DNA from: Chitinophagaceae bacterium
Lineage (GTDB): Bacteria > Bacteroidota > Bacteroidia > Chitinophagales > Chitinophagaceae
Assembly (NCBI GenBank): GCA_016721085.1
Contig: JADKJI010000021.1
Coordinates: forward strand, 1-64,000
Length of the DNA stretch: 64,000 nt
Direction of reading: 5' to 3'
Shown in pieces: positions 36,482-46,600 of this stretch; within the stretch, counting starts at the first letter, position 1, and each line of letters starts with the position of its first letter. The position numbers were made by a program, and so were the translations under genes. The notes beneath the pieces are model-generated. The model was not told the DNA's origin and ran no database searches. It worked only from the letters and a program-made list of their open reading frames with translations.

Positions 36482-37603
36482 ATGCAAAACGATCGCTTTT
36501 GGGAATTACTTGCCCGTAAAATTGCCGGAGAAGCCTCTGAACGAGAGCTTCTTGAGCTGGAACAGGCGTTGAAGTCAGATCCACATCTTCATTTTCCTCT
36601 TAATACATTTACTGATCTTTGGCAGCCAAACAAGGCTAAAACTTCTGAAAATGAAGAAGTTGCATCGGCATGGCTAAGGCATTCTGTCAGAATGAAAGAG
36701 GAAGGTCATATTGTAAGTCATAAGGAGCTTCCCCCAAGTTTTGAAACAGTATTGATAGAAGGCAGCCGTAAATCGCCCCGTCGTTTTTATTTCTGGGCTG
36801 CTGCCGCTACCCTTGTTATTGCCTTATTGGGTTGGTGGGTTTGGGGTCCTTCCCAATCTGTTGCTGAAAAGATGGCAATGACCACAAAAAAAGAACCGAA
36901 TAGCGAAGTATCTACAAAATATGGTTCTAAAACCAGGATCCAATTACCAGATGGAACACAAGTTTGGCTGAATGCAGGCAGCAAATTGAACTATACCAAC
37001 GATTATGGAAAGAGTGTGAGGGAAGTTCAACTTATTGGTGAAGGTTTTTTTGATGTGGTGAAAAATCCACAGATGCCTTTCATTATTCATACCACTTCAA
37101 TTGATGTTAAAGTACTGGGAACAGAATTCAATGTTAGAAGCTATCCTGGAGATAAGACTACAGAAACAAGTTTAGTAAGAGGTAGTGTTGAAGTAATAGT
37201 GCGTAAACGCCCTAATGAAAAGTATATCCTCAAACCCAATGAGAAATTAGTGGTGCTGAATGAAGAAGCCAGCCCTATCCACGCTACGCTGCCACGACCC
37301 AAACCAGTGGTAGAGCCAATCATTGCCATAAGAAAACTGACTTATAAGGAAGGTGATTCCATTTCTGTTGAAACAGCCTGGGCATTTAACAAACTGTCAT
37401 TTATTGATGAGCCCTTTGTAGAAGTTGCTAAGAAAATGGAACGCTGGTATGATGTGTCCTTCGAATTCAGAAATTCAAGTCTTGAAGATCTGCGTTTACA
37501 AGGATCATTTATCAACGAAACCTTACCTATTGCCATGGAAGCCTTGAAATACTCATTCCGGTTCAAGTATGAGATTAAGGGCAAGAAAGTTATAGTCTAT
37601 TAG
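36482..37603 (+). CDS. FecR-family anti-sigma factor
   Basis: Start at ATG 36482 (MQNDRFWELLARKIAGEASE); the frame opens two codons earlier. An N-terminal anti-sigma helix region (ERELLELEQALKSDPH) is followed by a membrane helix (FYFWAAAATLVIALLGWWVW) and the periplasmic FecR domain: STKYGSKTRIQLPDGTQVWL, SVREVQLIGEGFFDVVKNPQ, TTSIDVKVLGTEFNVRSY, SLVRGSVEV. The C-terminal DUF4974-like part follows (LSFIDEPFVEVAKKMERWYD, FINETLPIAMEALKYSF). It should hold the sigma factor until the STN domain of the SusC protein signals substrate. Confidence 0.93.
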   Translation: MQNDRFWELLARKIAGEASERELLELEQALKSDPHLHFPLNTFTDLWQPNKAKTSENEEVASAWLRHSVRMKEEGHIVSHKELPPSFETVLIEGSRKSPRRFYFWAAAATLVIALLGWWVWGPSQSVAEKMAMTTKKEPNSEVSTKYGSKTRIQLPDGTQVWLNAGSKLNYTNDYGKSVREVQLIGEGFFDVVKNPQMPFIIHTTSIDVKVLGTEFNVRSYPGDKTTETSLVRGSVEVIVRKRPNEKYILKPNEKLVVLNEEASPIHATLPRPKPVVEPIIAIRKLTYKEGDSISVETAWAFNKLSFIDEPFVEVAKKMERWYDVSFEFRNSSLEDLRLQGSFINETLPIAMEALKYSFRFKYEIKGKKVIVY

Positions 37604-37669
37604 AACTCTTAAATACAAAACGATTGTTTATGACTAACACCCTCAACAGTTCATAACATATCATTAAAA

Positions 37670-37698
37670 AACGGGAAATGTTGGCGCATTCCCCGTTT
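37670..37698 (+). terminator. Hairpin between FecR and SusC genes
   Basis: AACGGGAAATG (37670-37680) pairs with CATTCCCCGTT (37687-37697), with one mismatch. It lies 66 bases after the FecR stop, in the 163-base gap before SusC. There is no T-run, so termination is not certain. Confidence 0.5.
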
Positions 37699-37766
37699 GG
37701 TAGGTTATTCAATAGAGACCATCCTTCGACAGAGGTTTCTGTATTCAAACCCTTAATGATAAAAAT

Positions 37767-40700
37767 ATGAAAAAAAGTGTATCGATTGCTAGGGCCCGGC
37801 AAGCCCTGAAAAAGCCGCTCTTGATTATGAAATTAACGTTGCTACTGACTGTTTGCTGTGTCTTTCAGTCCCTGGCCAATGTAAACGGACAAACAGTAAC
37901 GCTTGCTGTTCAGGATGTAGAGATTAGTAAAGTATTGACAACCATCGAAAAACAGGGAAATTTCCGGTTTCTTTATAACAGCCGGTTAAAAGACCTCCAA
38001 ACGAAGGTTAACATCAATTTCAGCCAGGCTGAAATTACAGAGGTGCTAGCCTCTTTGTTTTCCGGAACCACTCTTTCTTTTATAAGATTGGAAAACAACC
38101 TGATTGCCATCCGTTCAGAAAATGCGGAAGTTCCTCAGGATAACAAAATTACCGGCCGTATTACCAGTGATGCAGGAGAGGCTCTTAACGGGGTTTCTGT
38201 AACTATCAAAGGCACCTCAAGAGGTACAGTAACCGATAATAACGGTAACTTCTCATTGGTGGTTCCTGATAATGCTACACTGGTTATCAGTGCTGTTGGT
38301 TATGAATCACAGGAACTGGCTGTAAACAAGCAAACCGTATTCGCCATCAAATTGGTTCAGTCTCAGAAAAAGCTGGATGAAGTTGTGGTTATCGGTTATG
38401 GTACTGCCAGCAAAAGGGATTTGACAGGTTCTATTACCAAGATCCTTGGAAAAGAAGTTGCCGATCGTCCTAATACAAACCCTGTTGCTTCTTTGCAAGG
38501 TAAAGTAGCAGGACTTTCTGTAGTAAACTCAGGCACCCCGGGTGCTGAACCAGATATTCGTATTCGTGGTACTGTTAGTATCGGTGGCGTTAAGCCATTG
38601 TATGTTGTTGATGGAATATTCAACGACAATATCGACTACCTGAACCCTAACGATATCGAATCAATAGAAGTGCTGAAAGATCCTTCTTCATTGGCCATCT
38701 TTGGTATCCGTGGTGCATCTGGTGTAATTGCCATTACAACCAAGAAAGCCAAGGCCGGACAGATTGTTGTGAACTTCAATTCATCTTTCGGTTCAAAGAA
38801 ACTGGTTGATAAGATTAAGATGGTAGATGCTGCAGGATTCAAAACACTATTTGATGAAGAGCAGGCAAACATCGGTGTACCAACAAACCAATTGTTTGAT
38901 TATACTAAATGGACAGGAAATACTGATTGGGTAAGTGCCATGACACGTACTGGTCTTTTCAATTCAAACAATATTAGCGTAGCCGGAAGTACAGAGCGTA
39001 ATAAGTTCTATATGGGCGTTGGTTACACTACAGACGAAGGTGTGGTTAAGCATGAAAAACTGGAAAAGATACTTATTGCCATCAACGATGAGTTGAAAGT
39101 TAGTAAGGCCATCAAATTAGGTTTCAATTTCAATGGTATTCGTCAGAAACTTCCATTCAGTCAGGCAAACGGTTTATTGTATGATGCTCGCAGGGTATTG
39201 CCAATAACTGAGCCTTTCAATGAAGCCAATGGAGTTTATACAGAATTAGCTATCCAGTCTGCTCAGATCGGTAATCCATTGATGAATCTGGAAAACAAAT
39301 GGGATAAGGAAATCAGGATTGAAAACAGAATGGTAGGTAGTGTATATGCAGATATCAACTTCCTACGTTTCTTCAATCTTCGTACTACTTTCTATGGTGA
39401 TATGTCGAACCTCGATAACAACAGGTACAGTCCTATCATCTATACATACAACCCAACAGTTGGTCCAAACGGTACTGTATATAAGGATGCCAATAACAGG
39501 TTAACTGCAGTTGATCAGTCAAATCAAAAATGGAATAAGTTCCAGCAAGATTATATCCTGACCTTCAAGAAAACTTTTGGTGATCATGGATTGACAGCAA
39601 TTGCAGGTTTCACTACTTACTATAATAATTTCAGAGGAATTTATGGTAATGTGAGTCAGAAGTCAACAGGTGATTCAATCCCTAATGATAAAAGATTCTG
39701 GTATATCAGTAATGGATTTGGTGATCCATCTTCACAAAGATCCAGTTCTAATCAGTGGGAAAAAGCAACTGCATCAGGTCTTTTCCGCGTACTATATAAC
39801 TACAAGAACAAATATCTGCTGAACGGTTCATTCCGTCGCGATGGTTCTTCTCAGATTTCTCCAGCTAACCGCTATAAGAATTACTATTCTATTGGTGCTG
39901 GTTGGGAAGTTACACGTGAAGATTTCATGGCTAGTCAGAAGTTCATTGATTTCCTTAAGATCAAAGCATCATGGGGATTGCTTGGGGTACAGAACACATA
40001 TGGTTATGATTATCCTTTCTACCCTGCTTTGCTTACAGGTAATACAGCTGTATTCGGTTCTAATATCGTTCCTGCTTATTCATTGGCTTACGAACCAAAC
40101 CGTAACCTGACATGGGAAGTGGTGGACAGTAAGGAAGTTGGATTTGAATTGTATGCTTTCAACAACCGTTTACATGTTGAAGCTGCTTACTATTCCAAGC
40201 TTACAAAAGATGTAATGACCATTGTAAACTTCGGTACAGGTCAGCGTCGTTTGGATAACGTAGGTAGTGTGAAGAATAACGGTATTGAATTAGCGGCAGG
40301 ATGGGTTCAGAAACTGACTCCAGACCTCACGCTTACAGTTAATGCAAACTTTACCACATTCAAGAATAAGGTTATTTCTCTTGGAGGTGATAAGTTGTAT
40401 GCAAGTGAAGAAAGGCCAAACCAAACAGAAGCTGGTTTCCCAATCGGTTATTTTTATGGTTATATAGTTGATGGAATTTATCAGAGCTATGCCGACAAAC
40501 TCGGTTCACCAAAAGTGAGCGGTTATGAGTATGGTCCTGGTGATTTGAAATACAGGGATATTGACAAGAATGACACTATCGATACAAGAGATAGGACAAT
40601 CATCGGTAACCCTACTCCTGATTTCAGTTATGGTGGTTCAATCAACCTTACTTACAAAGGATTTGAGTTGGGTATTGATGTAGGTGGTGTTTATGGTAAT

Positions 40701-41102
40701 GAAGTGTATCGTTTCTGGGGAAGTTCTGAATTGCCATTCACCAAATTCAACTATGCTGAATTCAAATTGAATCGCTGGCATGGTGAAGGAACTTCAAACT
40801 GGGATCCGATTCTTGGTGACAACCACGTAATCAATCGTCTTCCTTCTACTTATGGTATTGAAGACGGAAGCTATTTCAGGATTCGTAACCTTCAGATCGG
40901 CTACAATTTCGATCAAGCGTTATTGAGAAGAACACATATCAAAGGACTTAGAATATTTGCCAATGCTCAAAACCTGAAGACGTTCAAACAAAACTCTGGT
41001 TATACTCCTGAGTTTGGTGGTACAGCAACTTCTTTCGGAATTGACAATGGTAACGGACCTGTTCCAATGGTGCTTACCGGCGGTATTAACGTAACCTTTT
41101 AA
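37767..41102 (+). CDS. susC: SusC/RagA TonB-dependent outer-membrane transporter with STN domain
   Basis: A 1,111-residue SusC-type importer. After a signal (LTLLLTVCCVFQSLANVNGQ) come an STN domain at about residues 43-115 (VTLAVQDVEISKVLTTIEKQ, NFRFLYNSRL), a carboxypeptidase-regulatory-like repeat at about 127-205 (ITGRITSDAGEALNGVSVTI), then the plug beginning LDEVVVIGYGTASKRDLTGS with DPSSLAIFGIRGASGVIAIT, and a 22-strand barrel ending VNVTF-like. An ATG 20 codons in is an alternative start. The STN domain fits control by the upstream sigma/FecR pair. Imports glycan fragments with the SusD lipoprotein. Confidence 0.93.
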   Translation: MKKSVSIARARQALKKPLLIMKLTLLLTVCCVFQSLANVNGQTVTLAVQDVEISKVLTTIEKQGNFRFLYNSRLKDLQTKVNINFSQAEITEVLASLFSGTTLSFIRLENNLIAIRSENAEVPQDNKITGRITSDAGEALNGVSVTIKGTSRGTVTDNNGNFSLVVPDNATLVISAVGYESQELAVNKQTVFAIKLVQSQKKLDEVVVIGYGTASKRDLTGSITKILGKEVADRPNTNPVASLQGKVAGLSVVNSGTPGAEPDIRIRGTVSIGGVKPLYVVDGIFNDNIDYLNPNDIESIEVLKDPSSLAIFGIRGASGVIAITTKKAKAGQIVVNFNSSFGSKKLVDKIKMVDAAGFKTLFDEEQANIGVPTNQLFDYTKWTGNTDWVSAMTRTGLFNSNNISVAGSTERNKFYMGVGYTTDEGVVKHEKLEKILIAINDELKVSKAIKLGFNFNGIRQKLPFSQANGLLYDARRVLPITEPFNEANGVYTELAIQSAQIGNPLMNLENKWDKEIRIENRMVGSVYADINFLRFFNLRTTFYGDMSNLDNNRYSPIIYTYNPTVGPNGTVYKDANNRLTAVDQSNQKWNKFQQDYILTFKKTFGDHGLTAIAGFTTYYNNFRGIYGNVSQKSTGDSIPNDKRFWYISNGFGDPSSQRSSSNQWEKATASGLFRVLYNYKNKYLLNGSFRRDGSSQISPANRYKNYYSIGAGWEVTREDFMASQKFIDFLKIKASWGLLGVQNTYGYDYPFYPALLTGNTAVFGSNIVPAYSLAYEPNRNLTWEVVDSKEVGFELYAFNNRLHVEAAYYSKLTKDVMTIVNFGTGQRRLDNVGSVKNNGIELAAGWVQKLTPDLTLTVNANFTTFKNKVISLGGDKLYASEERPNQTEAGFPIGYFYGYIVDGIYQSYADKLGSPKVSGYEYGPGDLKYRDIDKNDTIDTRDRTIIGNPTPDFSYGGSINLTYKGFELGIDVGGVYGNEVYRFWGSSELPFTKFNYAEFKLNRWHGEGTSNWDPILGDNHVINRLPSTYGIEDGSYFRIRNLQIGYNFDQALLRRTHIKGLRIFANAQNLKTFKQNSGYTPEFGGTATSFGIDNGNGPVPMVLTGGINVTF

Positions 41103-41120
41103 CACACAAAAATTGCGCAT

Positions 41121-42605
41121 ATGAATAACAGAAAAAGAATTCTTTGGAGTATGCTTCTCCTCCTGCCTTTACTGGCTGTGGTTGCTGGTTGTTCGAAATT
41201 TCTCGAACGTAAACCTTTGACTGCTACATTAGATGACCTTAACCAAGGTGGTCTGGAAGGTCAGATATATGGCTTGTATGGAGCGATCCGTAATGGTGAT
41301 GTTGCCGGACAAGGTTTCGGTGGTATTCCCTGGCTGGCGATGAATAACTTCCGTTCAGATGATTCTGAAAAAGGAAGCTCTCCTTCAGATGGTGCCGACT
41401 GGGGCGTTATCTATGATGAGTTTACGTATGTAAAAGACCATTGGTCCAGCAATACTTATTGGGATCAGCACTATGTGTTGATTGGATTGGCAAATACTGC
41501 CATTCAATTTGCTGACTCACTTCAGTTGAATGATGCTCCTTCAAAAATCAACGTTGCAGAAGCAAAATTCTTCCGTGCATTTGCTTATTTCGATATGGTA
41601 CGTGCCTTTGGCGAAGTACCAAAAATCGATTTCCGTATTTATAATCCTTCTGATGGTAAAAAAGCAAAAGCAACCATACCTGAACTTTATGCATTGATTG
41701 ATGCTGATCTTCAGGAAGCTGAAGCTAATTTACCAGCAACATGGGCAGCAAAAAATATCGGTCGTTTAACAAGTGGAGCTGCAAAAGCTCTTCATGCAAA
41801 AACTCAGTTATATCGTAAGAACTGGGCTACAGCTTTAACATTAAACGAGCAGGTGATTTCTTCTAACCTTTATTCATTGACACCTGACTTCACTAAAATC
41901 TTTACTGATGCAGGTGAAAATAACAGCGAGTCAATTTTCGAAATCCAGGCTTACGTTGGTCCTAATGGCGCCGATAACTACTACTCCTGGTATGCAATTG
42001 CACAAGGTGTACGTGGTTCAGGTGAGTGGGATTTAGGATGGGGTTGGAACGCACCTACTCAAAGCTTAGTAGATGCATTCCCTGCTGGTGACGTTCGTAA
42101 GAATGCTACCATCTTATATTCTGGACAAGCCGATGGTGTATATGGTAAAGTGTTACCTGACTTTCCTGGTATTCCACGTAAATTCTGGAATAAGAAAGTA
42201 TATCCAGATCCAGCAGCTGGTGTAACAGCCGGTACTCGTCAGGGTGGATGGATTAACCAAAGAGTTCTCCGTTATGCCGACGTATTGCTCATGGCTGCAG
42301 AAGCGGCAAATGAAAGTGGCAATTCTGCGAAAGCAGCTACCTATATGAACCAGGTTCGCACTCGCGCTGGATTAGCTCCAGTTGCTTTTGTTGATCAGGC
42401 ACAATTCAGGACTGCTATCAAGAACGAAAGAAGATATGAATTGGCAATGGAAGGCGAAAGGTTCTATGACCTGGTAAGATGGAATGATGCCTTGAGTGTA
42501 TTAGGAGCACAAGGATACCAAAACAAGCATCGTTTTTATCCAATTCCTCAGCCAGCTATTGATTTCTCTGGTGGTTTGTTGATTCAAAACCCAGAATGGC
42601 AATAA
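41121..42605 (+). CDS. susD: SusD/RagB-type surface glycan-binding lipoprotein
   Basis: A 494-residue lipoprotein with Cys at residue 24 (VVAGCSKFLERKPL). It has the SusD fold pattern: YGLYGAIRNGD, YWDQHYVLIGLANTAIQFAD, AEAKFFRAFAYFDMVRAFGE, ATIPELYALIDADLQEAEAN, LTSGAAKALHAKTQLY, and the C-terminal RYADVLLMAAEAANESG, IKNERRYELAMEGERFYDLV and RFYPIPQPAIDF. It starts 18 bases after the SusC stop and forms the lid of the importer. Confidence 0.93.
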   Translation: MNNRKRILWSMLLLLPLLAVVAGCSKFLERKPLTATLDDLNQGGLEGQIYGLYGAIRNGDVAGQGFGGIPWLAMNNFRSDDSEKGSSPSDGADWGVIYDEFTYVKDHWSSNTYWDQHYVLIGLANTAIQFADSLQLNDAPSKINVAEAKFFRAFAYFDMVRAFGEVPKIDFRIYNPSDGKKAKATIPELYALIDADLQEAEANLPATWAAKNIGRLTSGAAKALHAKTQLYRKNWATALTLNEQVISSNLYSLTPDFTKIFTDAGENNSESIFEIQAYVGPNGADNYYSWYAIAQGVRGSGEWDLGWGWNAPTQSLVDAFPAGDVRKNATILYSGQADGVYGKVLPDFPGIPRKFWNKKVYPDPAAGVTAGTRQGGWINQRVLRYADVLLMAAEAANESGNSAKAATYMNQVRTRAGLAPVAFVDQAQFRTAIKNERRYELAMEGERFYDLVRWNDALSVLGAQGYQNKHRFYPIPQPAIDFSGGLLIQNPEWQ

Positions 42606-42666
42606 GGGAAACAGGTAATTGAAATATTAGCTGTAAAGGCTGATTCACCAAACAAAAAATTAAACA

Positions 42667-43506
42667 ATGAGCTTAACCAATAAGATTAAAATCACTGCCA
42701 CTGCAGCACTCTTCGGAGTAGCTGCTTTGGTGGGTTGTCAAAAAATGGAGCGCCCTGCCTTGGGAAACTATGTAAAGGATGCAAACCCTCCCGGAGGTCC
42801 TTTGAAGTTCTATACTGCCTTCGATGGTTCTGATGTTGATAGCATTCGTGCTAACTTTGCCTTGAGCAATCCACTTAAGTTTATCACTGGTGGAGTATCT
42901 GGTAAAGCGGTTCAAGGGGAAAGAGGTAAGGCAATTAAATATGGTTCCGCAAACGATTTTAAAAGAGCAACCAGTTTCACTATAGCCTGGTGGATGAAAC
43001 AGACTCCACATGCAGATGGACCTGAATTCCTTTTTGGAATGGCGGACAAGGATTATTGGGCTAACAGCTCACTTTTCCTTTTAATTGAAGACAAGGGACA
43101 AAGTACTACCAGTCTGGCAACAACGAAGTTGTACCTGATGGATCAGTGGTTTGAGTTCACGGGAGCTAACCGTATGACAGGAAATATCCTGAATGGCAAC
43201 TGGCACCACGTGGCTATAGCTTATGATCAAACAACTTCTAAACTTACTTATTATGTTGATGGTGCAGCTTTAACAGGATTGGCTTCAAGCCTCACCGATG
43301 TTAAAAATGGAGCAAATCCTCGTGGTGCCCTTAACCTGGCTAACGGAGGTAACTTCATAGTAGGTGGATGGAATAAGCACGTTGGATTAGACGGTCCTAC
43401 CGATTCATGGATCAATACTTATTCAGGTGCAATGGATCAGTTCCGTTTATACGCAAAAGCATTGACCGCTTCAGAGATTACTGCCTTATATAACAGTAAG
43501 CTCTAA
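42667..43506 (+). CDS. LamG/concanavalin A-like lipoprotein
   Basis: A 279-residue lipoprotein (Cys at residue 24, LVGCQKME) with a LamG-type jelly-roll: FYTAFDGSDVDSIRANFALS, SFTIAWWMKQTPHADGPEFL, GNWHHVAIAYDQTTSKLTYY, AMDQFRLYAKALTASEITAL. The NWHHVAIAYD and final DQFRLYAKALTASEI elements are classic LamG_3. Located right after SusD, it probably serves as a surface glycan-binding protein (SusE/F-like role). The last gene of the first transcript, before a strong terminator. Confidence 0.82.
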   Translation: MSLTNKIKITATAALFGVAALVGCQKMERPALGNYVKDANPPGGPLKFYTAFDGSDVDSIRANFALSNPLKFITGGVSGKAVQGERGKAIKYGSANDFKRATSFTIAWWMKQTPHADGPEFLFGMADKDYWANSSLFLLIEDKGQSTTSLATTKLYLMDQWFEFTGANRMTGNILNGNWHHVAIAYDQTTSKLTYYVDGAALTGLASSLTDVKNGANPRGALNLANGGNFIVGGWNKHVGLDGPTDSWINTYSGAMDQFRLYAKALTASEITALYNSKL

Positions 43507-43534
43507 TATCTCTTTGAGGGTCCACAGTTCATAT

Positions 43535-43572
43535 AGAAGGGTTGCGATTTATTTCTGCAACCCTTCTCATCT
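43535..43572 (+). terminator. Terminator after the SusCD-LamG genes
   Basis: A perfect 11-base stem, AGAAGGGTTGC (43535-43545) with GCAACCCTTCT (43557-43567). It is followed by a moderately T-rich tail. It divides the SusCD-LamG transcript from the downstream enzyme genes. Confidence 0.72.
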
Positions 43573-43592
43573 TTTCGCCAGTTCATACTTTC

Positions 43593-43620
43593 TTGTTGCA
43601 TCTTTAGGGGAGTACCTTTC
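43593..43620 (+). promoter_or_regulatory. Candidate Bacteroidota promoter before VCBS gene
   Basis: TTGTTG (43593-43598) and TACCTTTC (43613-43620) come close to the Bacteroidota -33 TTTG and -7 TAnnTTTG elements, one mismatch at the -7. They lie right after the terminator and 24 bases before the next ATG. Weak evidence. Confidence 0.3.
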
Positions 43621-43643
43621 TTTACACCTTAAGAATTTCACAC

Positions 43644-46600
43644 ATGCGATTCAAGCCATTGCAAGCGATAGTAGTCTTTACTCTCCTTAGTATTATTTCT
43701 TGCCGTTCCAGAAATACATTATTCACTCCCCTTACTTCCTCGGAAACTAATATCCAGTTTACCAATATACCGGAGCGTCATAAAGGCTTTAATATTCTCT
43801 ACTATCTATATTACTACAATGGCGGTGGCGTTGCTACTGGTGATATCAATAACGACGGATTACCAGATATCTATTTCACAGCAAATAATAAAGGAGGGAA
43901 TAAATTATTCCTCAACAAAGGAAACCTGAAATTTGAAGACATAACTGCCAGCGCTGGTGTTGCTGGAACTTCCGACTGGTGCAGCGGTGTTACTATGGCA
44001 GATGTAAATGGGGATGGATTTCTGGACATTTATGTTGCCGCCATCAGCAAAACCTACAATCTGAACGGACATAATGAACTATTCCTAAATGATGGCAAAG
44101 GGCACTTTACTGAAAGCGCAGCAAAATACGGCCTTGATTTTTCTGGCATGACTTGCCAAACAGCTTTTTTTGACTATGACCATGATGGAGATCTTGATTG
44201 TTATATCCTGAACGAATCAAAACAGCCTCATGCAAATATTGTAGATACTTCCAACAGGCATAAAATTGATTCCATATCAGGTGACAGGCTTTATAGGAAT
44301 GATATGAACCAGCCAGCAGCAAAGTTTACAGATGTTTCAGTGGCATCGGGTATTTATCAAAGTAACCTTGGTTATGGATTGGGAATTTCTGTAGCCGATA
44401 TCAATAATGACGGTTGGGAAGATATCTATATAGGAAACGATTTTCACGAAAATGATTATTACTACATCAATAACCATAACGGAACATTTACAGAAAGCGG
44501 TGCTAAACATTTTAATCACTATAGCCGTTTCAGTATGGGTAATGATGTAGCCGATTATAATAATGACGGACAGCTGGATGTGGTTACTGTAGATATGTTA
44601 CCGTCGGAAGAAAAGATATTGAAAACATATGGTAGTGATGAAAACCCCGATATCTATAAAGTAAAACTGGAATTAAATGGATATCAATACCAATACTCAA
44701 AAAATTCACTGCAAAGAAATAATGGTAATGGAGAAAGCTTCAGCGAAACTAGTTTGCTAAGTGGCGTATCCGCCACTGATTGGAGTTGGTCCCCTTTATT
44801 TGCCGACTTTGATAATGATGGGAATAAGGACTTATTTATTTCAAGCGGAATAGTTAAAAGACCTGTCGATCTAGACTATGTGCGGTTTGTTTCGGATATG
44901 CAACGTAATAAAGGACTTGATCAAACTGATAAATTCGATGATGAAGCAATCAATGCTATGCCAGACGGGTCTAATCACCCCTATTTCTTCAAAGGGCAAG
45001 GTGATTTGAAGTTTACAGATAAAAGTACTGATTGGGGTACAGGAGATTTAAAGGGTTTCTTTAATGGAGCTTCATATGCTGATTTGGATAACGACGGAGA
45101 TTTGGATGTAGTAATGAACTGCTTACAGTCTGAAGCTGTAATTCTTAAAAATAATTCTATTGGCTCCAATTATCTTACCCTCCAATTCAAAGGAGAGGCA
45201 GCCAATACGCAAGGAATTGGAGCAAAGGCGTATCTTTTTAATGAAGGAAAATTCCAGTATCAGCAATTGATGCTTACAAGAGGGTTTCAATCATCCTCAG
45301 AACCGAGATTGCATTTTGGGCTTGATAAAAAAAATACTGCCGACAGTATTTTGATTGTATGGCCTGATCAGCGATACCAGATATTAAAGAATGTGAAAAC
45401 AAACCAGTCATTGCAGATAGAGCAGAAAAATGCAAGTGCTGTTTTTGATTACGCATCTTTCTTCCCTTCAAAGAAAGCAATGTTTGAAGATGTTACTGCC
45501 AGTACAATGATTGCCTGGAAGCATCAGGAAAATGATTTTGTAGACTTCAACAGGCAATACCTTATTCCACATGCAGAATCTACCAGAGGCCCTAGAATGG
45601 CTGTTGCAGATATAGACAATGATGGACTGGATGATATTTATGTTTGCGGTTCTGAAGGACATTCAGGTGTTATGCTAAAGCAAACAAAAAGTGGCGTTTT
45701 CGAATCAACCAATAATCAACTTTTCAGTTCGCCTGTACATTCAGACGAAGTGGATGCTTTGTTTTTCGATGCTAATAATGATGGGTTCAAAGACCTATAT
45801 GTAGTGCATGGCGGTAATGAACAGAATAATGGCGATTCTTCATTGGCTGATCAATTGTTTTTTAATAATGGTAAAGGACAGTTTGTATCATCAACTTCTT
45901 CATTGCCAAAACAAATGCTCATAAATAAATCCTGCGTAACAGCAGCTGATATAGATAAGGACGGAGACAATGATTTGTTTGTTGGCGGTTTTCTGGATGC
46001 TTCGAAATATGGTATGCCTCAATCCTCTTTTCTTTTATTGAATGATGGAAAGGGGCAGTTTTCAACAGCTCCATCATCAACAATTGCGCTTGATACGCTT
46101 GGCATGGTAACAACAGCCAGCTTTACGGATTTCAATAAGGATGGCTGGCCCGACTTATTGGTTACGGGTGAATGGATGCCGGTAAAGTTGTTTATCAATA
46201 ATAAGGGAGTATTTACCACCCAGGATGTACCGCAATCAAACGGACTATGGCAATCAGCATTGGCAACAGATATTAATGGAGATGGGTTTGCAGATATATT
46301 AGCAGGCAATTGGGGCCATAATACAAAGTTGTTTGCAGGAAAGAATGGTCCCGCAAAACTATATGTTAAGGATTTTGATAAGAACGGCTCAGTTGAACAA
46401 ATAATGGCCTATACCATTGATGGAAAGGAATATACTTTTCTGGCGAAAGACGAGTTGGAAAGGCCCTTGCCTGTGCTGAAAAAGGCGTATTTAAAATATG
46501 GAGATGTAGCTGGGAAAACGGTGGATTATATGTTCTACGACTTGTTCAAAGATTATAAAGAATTGAAAGCTGAGGTGTTAGGTTCCTCCTGTTTTATTAA

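Noticed and set aside
42667..43506. LamG gene as an active glycosidase (GH16-like)
   Set aside because: The jelly-roll has no recognisable GH16 catalytic EXDXXE motif; binding is the better guess.
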